DNA of 58,218 nucleotides, from assembly GCF_007991655.1 (NCBI RefSeq), contig NZ_BJYT01000029.1, positions 1-58,218 on the forward strand, given 5' to 3'. The position numbers and the translations under genes are program-made. The notes beneath the pieces were generated by a model that did not search any database, was not told where the DNA came from, and was given only the letters and a program-made list of their open reading frames with translations. Of this stretch, positions 33,172-42,325 are shown piece after piece (position 1 is the stretch's first letter; each line of letters opens with the position of its first letter). This DNA is from Segetibacter aerophilus. GTDB taxonomy: Bacteria > Bacteroidota > Bacteroidia > Chitinophagales > Chitinophagaceae.

Positions 33172-34977
33172 TTATGCTACAGTTTCAGCTTTCTTAGTGT
33201 CACGCTTTCTTGATTCTTCATCAAGAAACACTTTACGCATACGAATGTGCTTAGGGGTTACCTCGATACACTCATCCTGCTGTATGTACTCCATACATTC
33301 TTCCAAGGTCAATAAAGTCTTGGGAGCAATGCGTGAAGCATCATCACTGCCGCTTGCACGGTGGTTAGTAAGCTTTTTAGGCTCTGTTGCATTTACAACA
33401 AGGTCTCCTGGCTTAATGTGCTCAGCAATAATTTGACCTGTGTAAACCTCTTCTCCCGGATCAACGAAAAACTTACCGCGATCCTGTAATTTATCTATAG
33501 AATATCCCGTAGTTTTTTCAGTATTCTTAGAAATTAATACACCGTTGCTTCTTCCAGGAATGAAACCTTTCCAAGGCTTGTATTCGCTAAAGCGATGCGC
33601 CATCACTGCCTCACCCTGAGTGTTGGTAAGCATTTGAGAACGAAGGCCAATCAAACCTCTTGAAGGGATGTCGAACTCAAGGTGCTGCATTTCACCTTTA
33701 CTTTCCATGATCAACATTTCACCTTTACGTTGGGTAACAAGGTCGATTACTTTACCGCTTAGTTCCTGTGGTACATCGACTACCAAAACTTCATATGGCT
33801 CGTGCTTTTTGCCATCAATTGTTTTTACCAATACCTGCGGGTTACCAACTGTAAGCTCATAACCTTCACGACGCATGGTTTCAACCAATACGCCCAAGTG
33901 AAGAATACCACGACCGAAGACAAGAAAACTATCAGCACTATCAGTATCTTCTACTCTAAGTGCAAGGTTCTTTTCAGTTTCTTTCATTAAACGATCACGT
34001 AAGTGACGTGAGGTAACGAACTTTCCATCTTTACCGAAGAAAGGTGAGTTATTGATGCTGAACATCATGCTCATAGTTGGTTCATCAACACTTACAACAG
34101 GTAAACCTTCAGGATTTTCAAAATCTGCAATGGTATCACCAATTGTAAAATCTTCAAGACCTACAACAGCGCAAATATCACCAGCTAAAACTTCAGGAAC
34201 TTTTCTTTTACCCAAAGATTCGAATATGTATAGTTCTTTTACTTTAGACTTTTTAATGCCATCTGCAGTAACAAGGCTAAAAGGTTGCCCTTCTTTGATG
34301 CCGCCACGAATTACTTTTCCGATAGCCACACGACCAAGGAAAGTTGAATAATCCAAAGAAGTAATTTGTAGCTGAAGATTTCCTTCCGGAACTTTCGGCT
34401 CTGGTACATATTCCAGTATACCATCCAGCAATGGAGTAATATCTTCACATTGCTCGTTCTTACTGTTGAACCAGCCATTCTTTCCTGAACCATAAAAAGT
34501 AGGAAAATCCAACTGCTCTTCTGTTGCATCCAGGTTAAAAAACAATTCGAAGACTGCGTCGTGCACTTCGTCAGGACGACAGTTAGGCTTGTCTACTTTA
34601 TTAATAATTACAATTGGCTTCAGATTTAATTGAAGTGCCTTTTGTAACACAAAACGAGTTTGAGGCATTGGACCTTCAAAAGCATCTACCAACAAGCAAA
34701 CACCGTCAGCCATTTTTAAAACCCTTTCAACTTCACCACCAAAGTCGGCGTGACCAGGAGTATCGATCACATTAATTTTTACGCCTTTGTAAACTACTGA
34801 AGCGTTTTTACTAAAAATAGTAATCCCTCTTTCTCTTTCAAGGTCGTTACTATCCATAATTAATTCCCCGGTTTCCTGGTTTGCACGGAAAACGTTGGTC
34901 TGGTGAAGAATTCTGTCAACCAATGTAGTTTTACCGTGGTCAACGTGCGCAATAATGGCGATGTTTCTGATATTCAT
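33172..34977 (-). CDS. typA: Ribosome-associated GTPase TypA/BipA
   Basis: A 601-aa translational GTPase that helps ribosome assembly and stress adaptation. The G1 motif AHVDHGKTTL (10-19), G3 DTPGHADFGGEV, and NKVDKPNCRP for G4 are present. EF-G-like domain II and BipA-specific C-terminal domains (GEAVMAHRFSEYKPWKGFIP) follow. Length is typical (about 600 aa). The leader contains a GC-rich hairpin with a T-run (35029-35060) that resembles that of asd. The gene ends at a bidirectional terminator. Confidence 0.97.
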   Translation of the reverse strand: MNIRNIAIIAHVDHGKTTLVDRILHQTNVFRANQETGELIMDSNDLERERGITIFSKNASVVYKGVKINVIDTPGHADFGGEVERVLKMADGVCLLVDAFEGPMPQTRFVLQKALQLNLKPIVIINKVDKPNCRPDEVHDAVFELFFNLDATEEQLDFPTFYGSGKNGWFNSKNEQCEDITPLLDGILEYVPEPKVPEGNLQLQITSLDYSTFLGRVAIGKVIRGGIKEGQPFSLVTADGIKKSKVKELYIFESLGKRKVPEVLAGDICAVVGLEDFTIGDTIADFENPEGLPVVSVDEPTMSMMFSINNSPFFGKDGKFVTSRHLRDRLMKETEKNLALRVEDTDSADSFLVFGRGILHLGVLVETMRREGYELTVGNPQVLVKTIDGKKHEPYEVLVVDVPQELSGKVIDLVTQRKGEMLIMESKGEMQHLEFDIPSRGLIGLRSQMLTNTQGEAVMAHRFSEYKPWKGFIPGRSNGVLISKNTEKTTGYSIDKLQDRGKFFVDPGEEVYTGQIIAEHIKPGDLVVNATEPKKLTNHRASGSDDASRIAPKTLLTLEECMEYIQQDECIEVTPKHIRMRKVFLDEESRKRDTKKAETVA

Positions 34978-35028
34978 AAAAACCCTGAAATCCCTAAGGA
35001 CCGTTTGTATTAAAATTAATAATTCCCC

Positions 35029-35060
35029 TAAAAAAATGCCCCCTTAAGGGAAGCAGGGGG
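35029..35060 (-). promoter_or_regulatory. typA leader hairpin, terminator-like
   Basis: On the minus strand CCCCCT (35060-35055) pairs with AGGGGG (35044-35039), and a T-run (35036-35030) follows. It lies about 55 bp before the typA start codon. Its part CTTCCCTTAAGGGGGC followed by ATTTTTTTA resembles the asd leader (CTTCCCTAAGCGGGGGGC, TTTTTTTA). A TACATTTG box (minus strand) at about 35069-35076 could be the -7 element just upstream. Confidence 0.5.
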
Positions 35061-35198
35061 TTTAAGAGCGCAAATGTAAGCTTTTGCAACCGCTTTTCCT
35101 TCTGAGAGAGCTTACTATAATCTTAATAATACTTAAAAGTTGTCGTAAATTTGGAATGGCATGTAAATTTTGGTAACTACTTAAAATCAGTTTTTTTT

Positions 35199-35468
35199 AT
35201 GAATCTCGACACTAAATATGAAGACCTTGCTGGCGGCGAAGAAAACAAAGGCAAGAAAGCAGGCGTAGAAAGCACATTTTCGAAAGATGCAAATGCAAAT
35301 GTTGGCACAGGACCGTCGCCAAAAATTGCTGACGGGGGTGCAGACGGGGAGGCGAAACAACCAAAAGAAAATACAGGAAATCAAACCAATATGGGAGGAG
35401 CTACGGGTGGAACCTCTGGGTTACCAGATGCAAGCGAAGGAAACGATAACACCGGAGGACATAAGTAA
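35199..35468 (+). CDS. Small low-complexity protein (hypothetical)
   Basis: 89 codons, ATG at 35199 (MNLDTKYEDLAGGEENKGKK). It is rich in Gly, Asn, Lys and Asp (GGADGEAKQPKENTGNQ, GGATGGTSGLPDAS), with no hydrophobic core, and is predicted to be disordered. It is followed by a clean terminator. Such short hydrophilic proteins are common near Bacteroidota housekeeping genes and may relate to stress, but I assign no function. Confidence 0.5.
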   Translation: MNLDTKYEDLAGGEENKGKKAGVESTFSKDANANVGTGPSPKIADGGADGEAKQPKENTGNQTNMGGATGGTSGLPDASEGNDNTGGHK

Positions 35469-35520
35469 TAATTGACTTAGGATTTCGAACGAATTTCCAA
35501 CTGCTAAGGAAACATCAAGC

Positions 35521-35553
35521 AAAAAGCCAGGAATATGGATTTCCTGGCTTTTT
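35521..35553. terminator. Bidirectional terminator between two convergent genes
   Basis: AAAAAGCCAGGAA (35521-35533) pairs with TTCCTGGCTTTTT (35541-35553). It serves the small plus-strand gene and the minus-strand surface protein. Confidence 0.9.
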
Positions 35554-35582
35554 TGTGCTATTTCATTTAAACTAAGCCTCGC

Positions 35583-36800
35583 CTATTTTTTCAAAAACTG
35601 TGCTTTCATCAGTTCTCCGCTATTGGTTTTTAGTGTCAACCAGTATTGTCCCGCCGGAAGCTTTTGAATGTCTATTTGTTGCTCACTTAGTTTTCCTCTT
35701 AACAGCAATTGCCCCGCAAGAGAGTTAATGGAAAATTCTGCACCCTTAAGAACCGACGATGTGGTAACAGAAATAAACGAAGTGGCAGGATTTGGATATA
35801 CCTGTAGGGCAGGTGTAGACATAGACGAGAGCGTGATTATTTGGGAGTAACGCCTGTGTCCTGATTTATCTACATCAGTTATGCGGTAAAAATGCTTTCC
35901 TGCGGAAATGTTTTCATGCAAGTAGGAATAGGAGTGTTCAGTCGTAGAGGCACCGTTGGCCTTTACTTCAGCAATTGTTAAAAAGTCGCGGCCATTCAAA
36001 CTATGTTCAATTTCAAAGCGATCATTATCGATTTCTGTAGAAGTTGACCATTTCAGTAACGCATTTTGCCGGCTTAGCGAAGCAGAAAAACCTTTTAACG
36101 TAATTGGCAAAGTTGCTTGATAAGTAACTGACAAAGACGGTCTTTGCGCCGTTGAAGCACTGTTTTTTGACACAAACCTTTTTACTGACGCTTCGAGCGT
36201 TTCGTCATTTGCTTTCAATATCCATCCAAAGTTTGAAGAAGAATTGGCAACCCAGCTTTGCACATCTGCCGTAACGTTTACCCCTTGCATTGTCACTGCA
36301 GTGGGGGAACCTATACCTGCTGCAATGCTTTGAACGGAAGCAGATACAGTAGGTGAAAAATCACCGCCTGCTGTAGTCCAGGCCAAAGTAGGGGAAACTC
36401 TTTGAAGCCATGTAGCGTCGTTGGTAGTTGCAGTTGCACCCTGGGCTTCTCTTCCTGCAGCATCAGACGTGCCTTCTCCCCAAGCTGCATTTAACTTTCT
36501 AAGTTCCAGACCTGTTGCTGTTGGTGCACTTTTATTTACATATACCGTAAGAATGGCAGAAGTAATCGTAGCATTAGCGGGTATTGTACTAAGATCAAAT
36601 TGCAGTAATGCTCGTTGAACGGAGCCTGCATTACCTACAGCATTTTTTCCAACAAAAAAGTATTCCCCTTGCCCATTACTATTACCTGTGAAAGCGGAAT
36701 AAATAGTGTTATCTTTTGATGCCCCTAGCGAAACAGTGGTTTGGGCATTTCCAAAGGAAAAAAGTAACAGCAATTGTAGCGTAATGTAAAGTTTTTGCAT
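35583..36800 (-). CDS. T9SS cargo with DNRLRE domain
   Basis: A 405-aa secreted protein. Signal peptide MQKLYITLQLLLLFSFGNAQ. Residues about 22-210 form a DNRLRE/CBM96-like beta domain (DNTIYSAFTGNSNGQGEYFF, QRALLQFDLSTIPANATITS, GWILKANDETLEASVKRF). A linker region with a fibronectin-like part (FEIEHSLNGRDFLTIAEVKA, about 255-320) follows. The C-terminal sorting domain ALQVYPNPATSFISV to the end (about 335-405) targets it to type IX secretion. Probable role is a carbohydrate- or surface-binding exoprotein. It is isolated, with a terminator just past its stop. Confidence 0.88.
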   Translation of the reverse strand: MQKLYITLQLLLLFSFGNAQTTVSLGASKDNTIYSAFTGNSNGQGEYFFVGKNAVGNAGSVQRALLQFDLSTIPANATITSAILTVYVNKSAPTATGLELRKLNAAWGEGTSDAAGREAQGATATTNDATWLQRVSPTLAWTTAGGDFSPTVSASVQSIAAGIGSPTAVTMQGVNVTADVQSWVANSSSNFGWILKANDETLEASVKRFVSKNSASTAQRPSLSVTYQATLPITLKGFSASLSRQNALLKWSTSTEIDNDRFEIEHSLNGRDFLTIAEVKANGASTTEHSYSYLHENISAGKHFYRITDVDKSGHRRYSQIITLSSMSTPALQVYPNPATSFISVTTSSVLKGAEFSINSLAGQLLLRGKLSEQQIDIQKLPAGQYWLTLKTNSGELMKAQFLKK

Positions 36801-36950
36801 GGTAGTATTTTCTGGTTTAAAGTAAAATACGAGTTATTACAGAAGTAGTTGCCTTTTTTAAATAATTTCCTGGCGAATTTTTCGGCATTCCCTAGTACAA
36901 TTTCTAGTACACATTTATACGGCCAAAATTTCCTTGGTTTCCCTAAGCTT

Positions 36951-37172
36951 CTAGAACCTTTTAAAGATATTAAGGATCAGAGTGAGCAATAAACTCAATA
37001 AAATCATGGTGACAATAGGAAAGAAAACTTTTACATTTCCCTTGTCAATTCTAACGTCCCCAGGCAACCGTCCAAACCATTTAAAAGCATTAGGGAACAA
37101 ATAGATGATAAGACCAATTATAACGATAGCCGCTCCAAAAAAAATGATGTATTTTCCTGATTGCTGGTTCAT
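36951..37172 (-). CDS. DUF2905-family small membrane protein
   Basis: A 73-aa protein from the ATG at 37172 (MNQQSGKYIIFFGAAIVIIG). It has two TM helices around the conserved loop FKWFGRLPGDVRIDKGNVKV, the DUF2905 signature. The longer frame to 37241 has no support. Function of the family is unknown. Confidence 0.85.
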   Translation of the reverse strand: MNQQSGKYIIFFGAAIVIIGLIIYLFPNAFKWFGRLPGDVRIDKGNVKVFFPIVTMILLSLLLTLILNIFKRF

Positions 37173-37356
37173 CACACAAAGATAAGTTTGAACAAGTTTT
37201 AGTTGAATTTTAAGGATGGGAAAATAATCTTCAGAGCCCAAATTTTTCTAAGAGTTCTCTCACAAAAGCTTAAAATTAAGAATTCGTAAAACCGTAAAAA
37301 CTTGCCTAAAAACGTTTAAACCGATTGGCAGACAAAGTTTGCCTAAAGAACAAAAG

Positions 37357-37375
37357 GTACAAGGGTGTGACACAA
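37357..37375 (+). repeat. 19-bp interspersed repeat, copy 3 (upstream of fabH)
   Basis: GTACAAGGGTGTGACACAA, T/A variant, in the 338-bp gap before fabH. Apart from it I see only AT-rich sequence in 37173-37510. Confidence 0.7.
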
Positions 37376-37510
37376 CAATGTCGAGAAAGGTTGAAGAGCT
37401 TGCTCAAAAATTCCTACTCGTTTAAAAGCCGATCGGTGGTTTTGCGCGTTGATATTTTTAATTGACTCGTCATTCCTAAAATCATTACTTTGGCAGCGAA
37501 AACGATTGAA

Positions 37511-38554
37511 ATGCCAAGAAGTATTGTTGCCGGTATAGGCATGCATGTGCCCGAGAATATTTATACCAACGAGGACCTGACTAAATACATGGATACCAGT
37601 GACGAGTGGATCAAGGAACGAACTGGTATCCAGGAAAGAAGATACGCCGACAGGCAAGCGGAAACGACTACAACAATGGGTATCGAAGCCGCTAAAATTG
37701 CTATCGAAAGAGCAGGCCTCACTCCACAAGATATTGACTTCATTGTCTTCGCTACCTTGAGCCCTGATTACTATTTTCCTGGCTGCGGTGTACTGGTACA
37801 GCGCGAAATGAAAATGAAAGAAATCGGCGCGCTTGATATCCGTAATCAATGCAGCGGATTTGTATATGCTATCAGCGTTGCTGACCAGTTCATAAAGTCA
37901 GGGATGTATAAAAACATACTGGTAATAGGCAGCGAGAAACATTCTTTCGGACTTGATTTCAGTACAAAGGGCAGGAACATCAGCGTCATCTTTGGCGATG
38001 GGGCAGGGGCGGTGGTATTGCAGGCTTCAGAAGACGATCAAAGGGGCATATTAAGTACTCATTTGCATAGCGATGGTAATAGCGCTGAAGTGTTGGCGAT
38101 GTTTAATCCGGGTACGCACGGTAACCATTGGCAACATTTTGCGGACTTTGATAACGATGACATGGGCAAGGCTTTTATGACTCATGCGATGATAGATAAA
38201 GAACAGAACTTTCCAAAGATGGATGGACAAGCTGTCTTCAAAAAAGCGATTGAAAAGTTTCCGGAGGTGATTATGGAAGCTTTAAAGACCAATAGTTTAA
38301 GCCCTGCCGATATTGATATGCTTATTCCTCACCAGGCAAATCTTAGAATTAGCCAAATGGTGCAAAAAATGTTGAAGTTGCCGTCGGAAAAGGTTTACAA
38401 CAACATTCAACGTTACGGAAATACTACAGCTGCAAGCATACCTATTGCCCTTTGCGAGGCGTGGCAGGAAGGCAAAATAAAAGAAGGAGACCTGGTTTGT
38501 CTGGCCGCTTTTGGTAGCGGCTTTACGTGGGCAAGCGCGTTAATCAGATGGTAA
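37511..38554 (+). CDS. fabH: 3-oxoacyl-ACP synthase III
   Basis: A 347-aa condensing enzyme starting fatty acid synthesis from acetyl-CoA (or branched acyl-CoA) and malonyl-ACP. The ATG at 37511 (MPRSIVAGIGMHVPENIYTN) is chosen over a TTG at 37490. Catalytic Cys114 is in RNQCSGFVYA, His in IPHQANLRIS, and Asn in YGNTTAASIP. The C-terminus AAFGSGFTWASALIRW is typical. It has a long insertion-free KAS III length. No other fab genes are adjacent, so it may be a second copy or a specialised starter enzyme. Confidence 0.92.
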   Translation: MPRSIVAGIGMHVPENIYTNEDLTKYMDTSDEWIKERTGIQERRYADRQAETTTTMGIEAAKIAIERAGLTPQDIDFIVFATLSPDYYFPGCGVLVQREMKMKEIGALDIRNQCSGFVYAISVADQFIKSGMYKNILVIGSEKHSFGLDFSTKGRNISVIFGDGAGAVVLQASEDDQRGILSTHLHSDGNSAEVLAMFNPGTHGNHWQHFADFDNDDMGKAFMTHAMIDKEQNFPKMDGQAVFKKAIEKFPEVIMEALKTNSLSPADIDMLIPHQANLRISQMVQKMLKLPSEKVYNNIQRYGNTTAASIPIALCEAWQEGKIKEGDLVCLAAFGSGFTWASALIRW

Positions 38555-38615
38555 TGTTTTCCTCAAAAAACTTCTTTCTCATCAAACGGTTGATCTTCGC
38601 TTTTTAAATAACGGT

Positions 38616-39050
38616 ATGAGAAAACTAATAATGCTATTTGCGTTTGTTGCGCTAATAATTGTGCGGGCGAACGCAAGTGATAGTTGTAAAATTCTTTTCA
38701 ATAAGCAAGTGATTTTTAACGGAGCTGCCGACCAGGAAACAGCAGTCGCTTTACTCAAGGCAAAAATATTCAAGCCAAAGGATTGCATCGCCATCTCATA
38801 TAAAAGCGAAACCGCTAATAAAGGTTGGGAACGTACTTTTTATATCAACGATGCCAGTGAAAAAAGTCTGAAAGTAATAACGCTTAATAAACAAAGTGGC
38901 TCCGTTGCTGTTAAGGCATCAATTCTAAATAAGATGAAAGAGAAAAAGCAGCCTGTTTTTATCTATACTACGTCATTGCCAACAGATAAGGCATTGGCTG
39001 CTCGTGTACGGGTTAGAAGAATTTTTATATGTAAGATTGAATGGAACTAA
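38616..39050 (+). CDS. Small secreted hypothetical protein
   Basis: A 144-aa protein with signal peptide MRKLIMLFAFVALIIVRANA. The mature part has two Cys (SCKILF, KDCIAIS) about 30 residues apart that may form a disulphide, and a C-terminal tail with VRVRRIFICKIEWN. No family is recognised. It is 61 bp after fabH and ends 13 bp before the lipid kinase gene, so the latter two may be co-transcribed. Confidence 0.65.
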   Translation: MRKLIMLFAFVALIIVRANASDSCKILFNKQVIFNGAADQETAVALLKAKIFKPKDCIAISYKSETANKGWERTFYINDASEKSLKVITLNKQSGSVAVKASILNKMKEKKQPVFIYTTSLPTDKALAARVRVRRIFICKIEWN

Positions 39051-39063
39051 ACCAAAGACTTCA

Positions 39064-40014
39064 ATGCAACGAAAAATTGTTTTTTTAATAAACCCTGTAT
39101 CAGGAAGCGGTAAGAAAGATGGTATTGAAAAACTGATACAGCAGAAGGCAAAGGCTAAATCAATTGACTTTGAAATACTTCAAACGAATGCAGCGGGCGA
39201 TTACGAATACTTAAAATATAAAATAGCGAAGGACGGGATAACTGACGTTGTGATGGTGGGCGGTGATGGTACAGTAAACCGTGTGGTTTCTTCCTTGTAC
39301 GACACTGACGTGAACTTCGGGATCATCCCAATGGGGAGCGGTAACGGTCTTGCCTTCGGGGCTAGTATTCCAAAGAATCCCGCTAAAGCTTTGGATGTTA
39401 TCTTTAAAGGAAATGTTGGCTTTGTAGATGCATTCACAATAAATGACCATTTCAGTTGTATGCTAAGCGGCCTCGGCTTTGACGCACAGGTAGCTCATGA
39501 TTTCGCTAACAAAGCTTCACGCGGTTTATTAACCTATACCCAGCAGAGCCTTGTTCAATATTTCAAGGCACATCCCTACCAGTTTCAAATCGTTAATGAT
39601 AATTTCTCATTTTATACGGATGCTTTTTTTATAAGCATTGCTAATAGTAACCAGTTCGGCAACCATTTTACTATTGCCCCAAAAGCTGACCTTGATGATG
39701 GCCTGCTTGACATAGTAATTGTTCAAAAAATGCACAAAGCAAAGCTGCCCTTCGCGATTTTGCAGCAGATAAGAGGAAACAACGATTTGCAGCAGTTCGT
39801 AGAAGATATGTGCCAGAAGAACATTTTATATTTTCAAGCATCTTCATTAACCATTCGCAACCTAAAACTTGCCCCGTTTCATATAGATGGTGAACCTGCC
39901 GAAACGAAAGAAGAATTCAAAATCAACCTCATCCGTAGGTGCTTTAAATTATACATGCCGCTGCCAAAGCAGGAAACAAAAGAAAAGAGTAAAAGTGAAT
40001 TGGTGGAGAATTAG
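39064..40014 (+). CDS. Diacylglycerol/lipid kinase family protein
   Basis: A 316-aa cytosolic or membrane-associated lipid kinase, ATG at 39064 (MQRKIVFLINPVSGSGKKDG). The DAGK catalytic domain has the nucleotide motif VVMVGGDGTVNRVV and MGSGNGLAFG. The C-terminal domain (NFSFYTDAFFISIANSNQFG, FHIDGEPAE) completes the YegS/DagK fold. The substrate is likely a lipid such as diacylglycerol or sphingoid base; sphingolipids are usual in this phylum. An earlier ATG at 39004 overlaps the previous gene and is less likely. Confidence 0.9.
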   Translation: MQRKIVFLINPVSGSGKKDGIEKLIQQKAKAKSIDFEILQTNAAGDYEYLKYKIAKDGITDVVMVGGDGTVNRVVSSLYDTDVNFGIIPMGSGNGLAFGASIPKNPAKALDVIFKGNVGFVDAFTINDHFSCMLSGLGFDAQVAHDFANKASRGLLTYTQQSLVQYFKAHPYQFQIVNDNFSFYTDAFFISIANSNQFGNHFTIAPKADLDDGLLDIVIVQKMHKAKLPFAILQQIRGNNDLQQFVEDMCQKNILYFQASSLTIRNLKLAPFHIDGEPAETKEEFKINLIRRCFKLYMPLPKQETKEKSKSELVEN

Positions 40015-40075
40015 AAGCCGCGAGCTTTCATTCTTTTTAGCACACATTTTAGCTGTTAGAATAATTTTCAAACTA

Positions 40076-41140
40076 TCAATTAACCAACTTTTTTCTACTT
40101 AGAAGAAACACTACGGAAACCATTGAAAGTAATAGCAACATGCCCGTAAGTTGATGCAGTTCTGCAAGCCATTCAAATGCACCGAATTTTCCCGCTACCA
40201 TCTTAGGGCTCACTAATACCGTTAATATTCCAAGGAAAACTTGTGAAACTACCAGGATCATTGCTGTGTTCTTTGCCTTTTTAAATGCTGCAGAACTAGT
40301 AACAGTCCTTGCAGAAAACCACCAAATGATGATGAAAAAGGCAATCAGGTAGGCGAGGGTACGGTGAATAAAATGAACTCCTATTTTGTTATAAACAATA
40401 TTGTGCAGAAAACCATCATTTGAAAAGAGGCCTGCAGGAACGACCATCCCGTTGATATCCGGCCATGTTGGTGCAGTAGCCGCAGCTTTTAATCCCGCCA
40501 TGAAAGCGCCAAAAATCAACTGGATAAAAATTAGAGAAGTAATCACTAAGGCTCCTTTTAGCAACGAAGGTTGAAAAACTCTTTGCCCGGGCTCTATTGA
40601 CAGTTTTAGTCCAAATACCAAAGCATAACTAATCAGAATCATTGCGGCCATAAAATGGACCGCGAGTCGGATATGACTTACGTACAGATCATTGTCATTT
40701 AGGCCGCTTTGTACCATTATCCAGCCAATTGCCCCCTGCAGTGCGCCTAATAAAAACAGGATCACTAGCGGCAGAACCATCCAGCTCTTGAAATATTTCT
40801 TAGCTAAAAAATAGACGAAGGGAACAATGAAAGCAACGCCTATCAACCGCGCCCACAAGCGATGAAACCATTCCCAAAAAAAAATAAATTTAAAGTCGCT
40901 AAGCGTAAAGTGCGTGTTGAGGAATTTGTACTGTGCTATCTGCTGGTACTTAATAAATGTTGCTTGCCAGTCAGCCTCAGTCATTGGCGGCATTGCGCCC
41001 ATAATTGGCTTCCATTCTGTTATCGATAATCCTGAGCCGGTCAGCCTGGTTATTCCCCCCAATAAAACCTGGATGATTAACATTGCCACTCCTAAAAAAA
41101 TCCAATTCGCTACAATTCTTGTTGACTTGTCTTGTTGCAT
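40076..41140 (-). CDS. ctaA: Heme A synthase (COX15/CtaA)
   Basis: A 354-aa membrane enzyme that oxidises heme O to heme A for cytochrome c oxidase. The ATG at 41140 (MQQDKSTRIVANWIFLGVAM) is favoured over a start at 41188. Eight TM segments are expected. The conserved heme His residues appear in WEWFHRLWARLIG, SHIRLAVHFMAA, GVHFIHRTLAYLI and ELHQLTGMLLL. LLGGITRLTGSGLSITEWKP is the family signature. It matches a need for heme A along with the SCO copper chaperone elsewhere in the window. Confidence 0.94.
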   Translation of the reverse strand: MQQDKSTRIVANWIFLGVAMLIIQVLLGGITRLTGSGLSITEWKPIMGAMPPMTEADWQATFIKYQQIAQYKFLNTHFTLSDFKFIFFWEWFHRLWARLIGVAFIVPFVYFLAKKYFKSWMVLPLVILFLLGALQGAIGWIMVQSGLNDNDLYVSHIRLAVHFMAAMILISYALVFGLKLSIEPGQRVFQPSLLKGALVITSLIFIQLIFGAFMAGLKAAATAPTWPDINGMVVPAGLFSNDGFLHNIVYNKIGVHFIHRTLAYLIAFFIIIWWFSARTVTSSAAFKKAKNTAMILVVSQVFLGILTVLVSPKMVAGKFGAFEWLAELHQLTGMLLLLSMVSVVFLLSRKKLVN

Positions 41141-41335
41141 ATTTGTCTTAGTGTCGCCAGATAAAAGGAGACGAAAGAAGTCAAACATTAAAGGAGGCTC
41201 ATCTGTTCGCTATTTACTTTTTAATGTTCCGCTTCCGTGGCAAAATTAATGGTAAAATCATGGTGATAACTTTTTGAAGAATCTTTGGCTCTTTTTTGCC
41301 AGATTTAAAATTCAACTTGCATTTTTGTAATTGAA

Positions 41336-41956
41336 ATGTTACAGCCCTACTACCAAAAAAGATATGTCGAGGCCGGCTGCGATGAAGCCGGAAGGGGTTG
41401 TTATGCCGGTCCTGTTTTCGCTGCAGCCGTCATTCTCCCCAAAGATTTCCATCATCCTTTTTTAAACGACAGCAAGCAGTTGACGGAGGCGCAACGAAAT
41501 GAATTGCGGCCGGTGATTGAAAAAGAAGCTGTTTGCTACAGTGTTGCCAAGGTTGACCATGACGAGATCGATCGCATCAATATCCTACGCGCATCTTTTA
41601 AAGCAATGCACCTTGCTTTAGACAATTTAAAAAAACGCCCCAAATATCTTTTAATCGATGGCAACAGGTTTACACCTTACCAGGATGTAAAACACAAATG
41701 CATTGTAAAGGGCGACGGCCTCTACTCATCTATTGCTGCAGCGAGTGTACTTGCAAAAACGTATCGAGATGAGTTTATGAAGAACCTTCATCACGAATAC
41801 CCTCTTTACAACTGGAGCAACAACAAGGGTTACGGCACCGAAGAACATCGTCTTGCCATCCAGGAGTATGGGTTGAGTAAATATCACCGGCTCAGTTTCA
41901 ACATTAATCCAACCCAACTTACCATCAATTTTGAGGAAGAGAATATTGTGATGTAA
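41336..41956 (+). CDS. rnhB: Ribonuclease HII
   Basis: A 206-aa enzyme that removes ribonucleotides from DNA. The catalytic start is GCDEAGRGCYAGPVFAAAVI (Asp18, Glu19), with FLNDSKQLTEAQR, DHDEIDRINIL and CIVKGDGLYSSIAAASVLAK (third Asp) following. Length and motif order are normal. It is divergent from ctaA and has a 195-bp intergenic gap upstream. Confidence 0.95.
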   Translation: MLQPYYQKRYVEAGCDEAGRGCYAGPVFAAAVILPKDFHHPFLNDSKQLTEAQRNELRPVIEKEAVCYSVAKVDHDEIDRINILRASFKAMHLALDNLKKRPKYLLIDGNRFTPYQDVKHKCIVKGDGLYSSIAAASVLAKTYRDEFMKNLHHEYPLYNWSNNKGYGTEEHRLAIQEYGLSKYHRLSFNINPTQLTINFEEENIVM

Positions 41957-42022
41957 AGTGAATAGTATTTTGCTTCTTGGTAAAAATTGTGAGCCTGACA
42001 TTGTCTCGTTATTCAACTTTTG

Positions 42023-42041
42023 TTGCGTCGTACACTTGTAC
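42023..42041 (-). repeat. 19-bp interspersed repeat, copy 4 (after rnhB)
   Basis: On the minus strand GTACAAGTGTACGACGCAA, the most divergent copy, with one arm change that breaks the inner palindrome. It lies 66 bp past the rnhB stop. Confidence 0.65.
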
Positions 42042-42100
42042 TTTTAATGTAAATGCAACTCTTTTTATAGAAAGCATAAATGGGAGCGGCAGGATTTAAC

Positions 42101-42268
42101 TTATTCCATAAATCTTTTCTTTTTAAATTTGATAGTTAACGCTTCCGCCGTTAGCACGTAAACCGGGAAGACGATAACTAAGCAAATAATACTGAAATTT
42201 TCTTTTTCATAATATTTCTGGGTAAGGGGTGGCTGGCTTAGGAATTTAAAGAAACTAGCCTTTGTCAT
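42101..42268 (-). CDS. Possible small membrane protein
   Basis: A 55-codon frame from the ATG at 42268 (MTKASFFKFLSQPPLTQKYY) with one TM segment (FSIICLVIVFPVYVLTAEAL) and a basic tail. The track continues 24 bp upstream with a further possible start. No family is recognised. It is convergent with rnhB and divergent from the M43 gene. Weak support. Confidence 0.35.
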   Translation of the reverse strand: MTKASFFKFLSQPPLTQKYYEKENFSIICLVIVFPVYVLTAEALTIKFKKKRFME

Positions 42269-42325
42269 TATTAATCTTTCTGCTAGTGCCAAGTGGTAAG
42301 CAGAAAACTATTCCAAGTGATCAAT

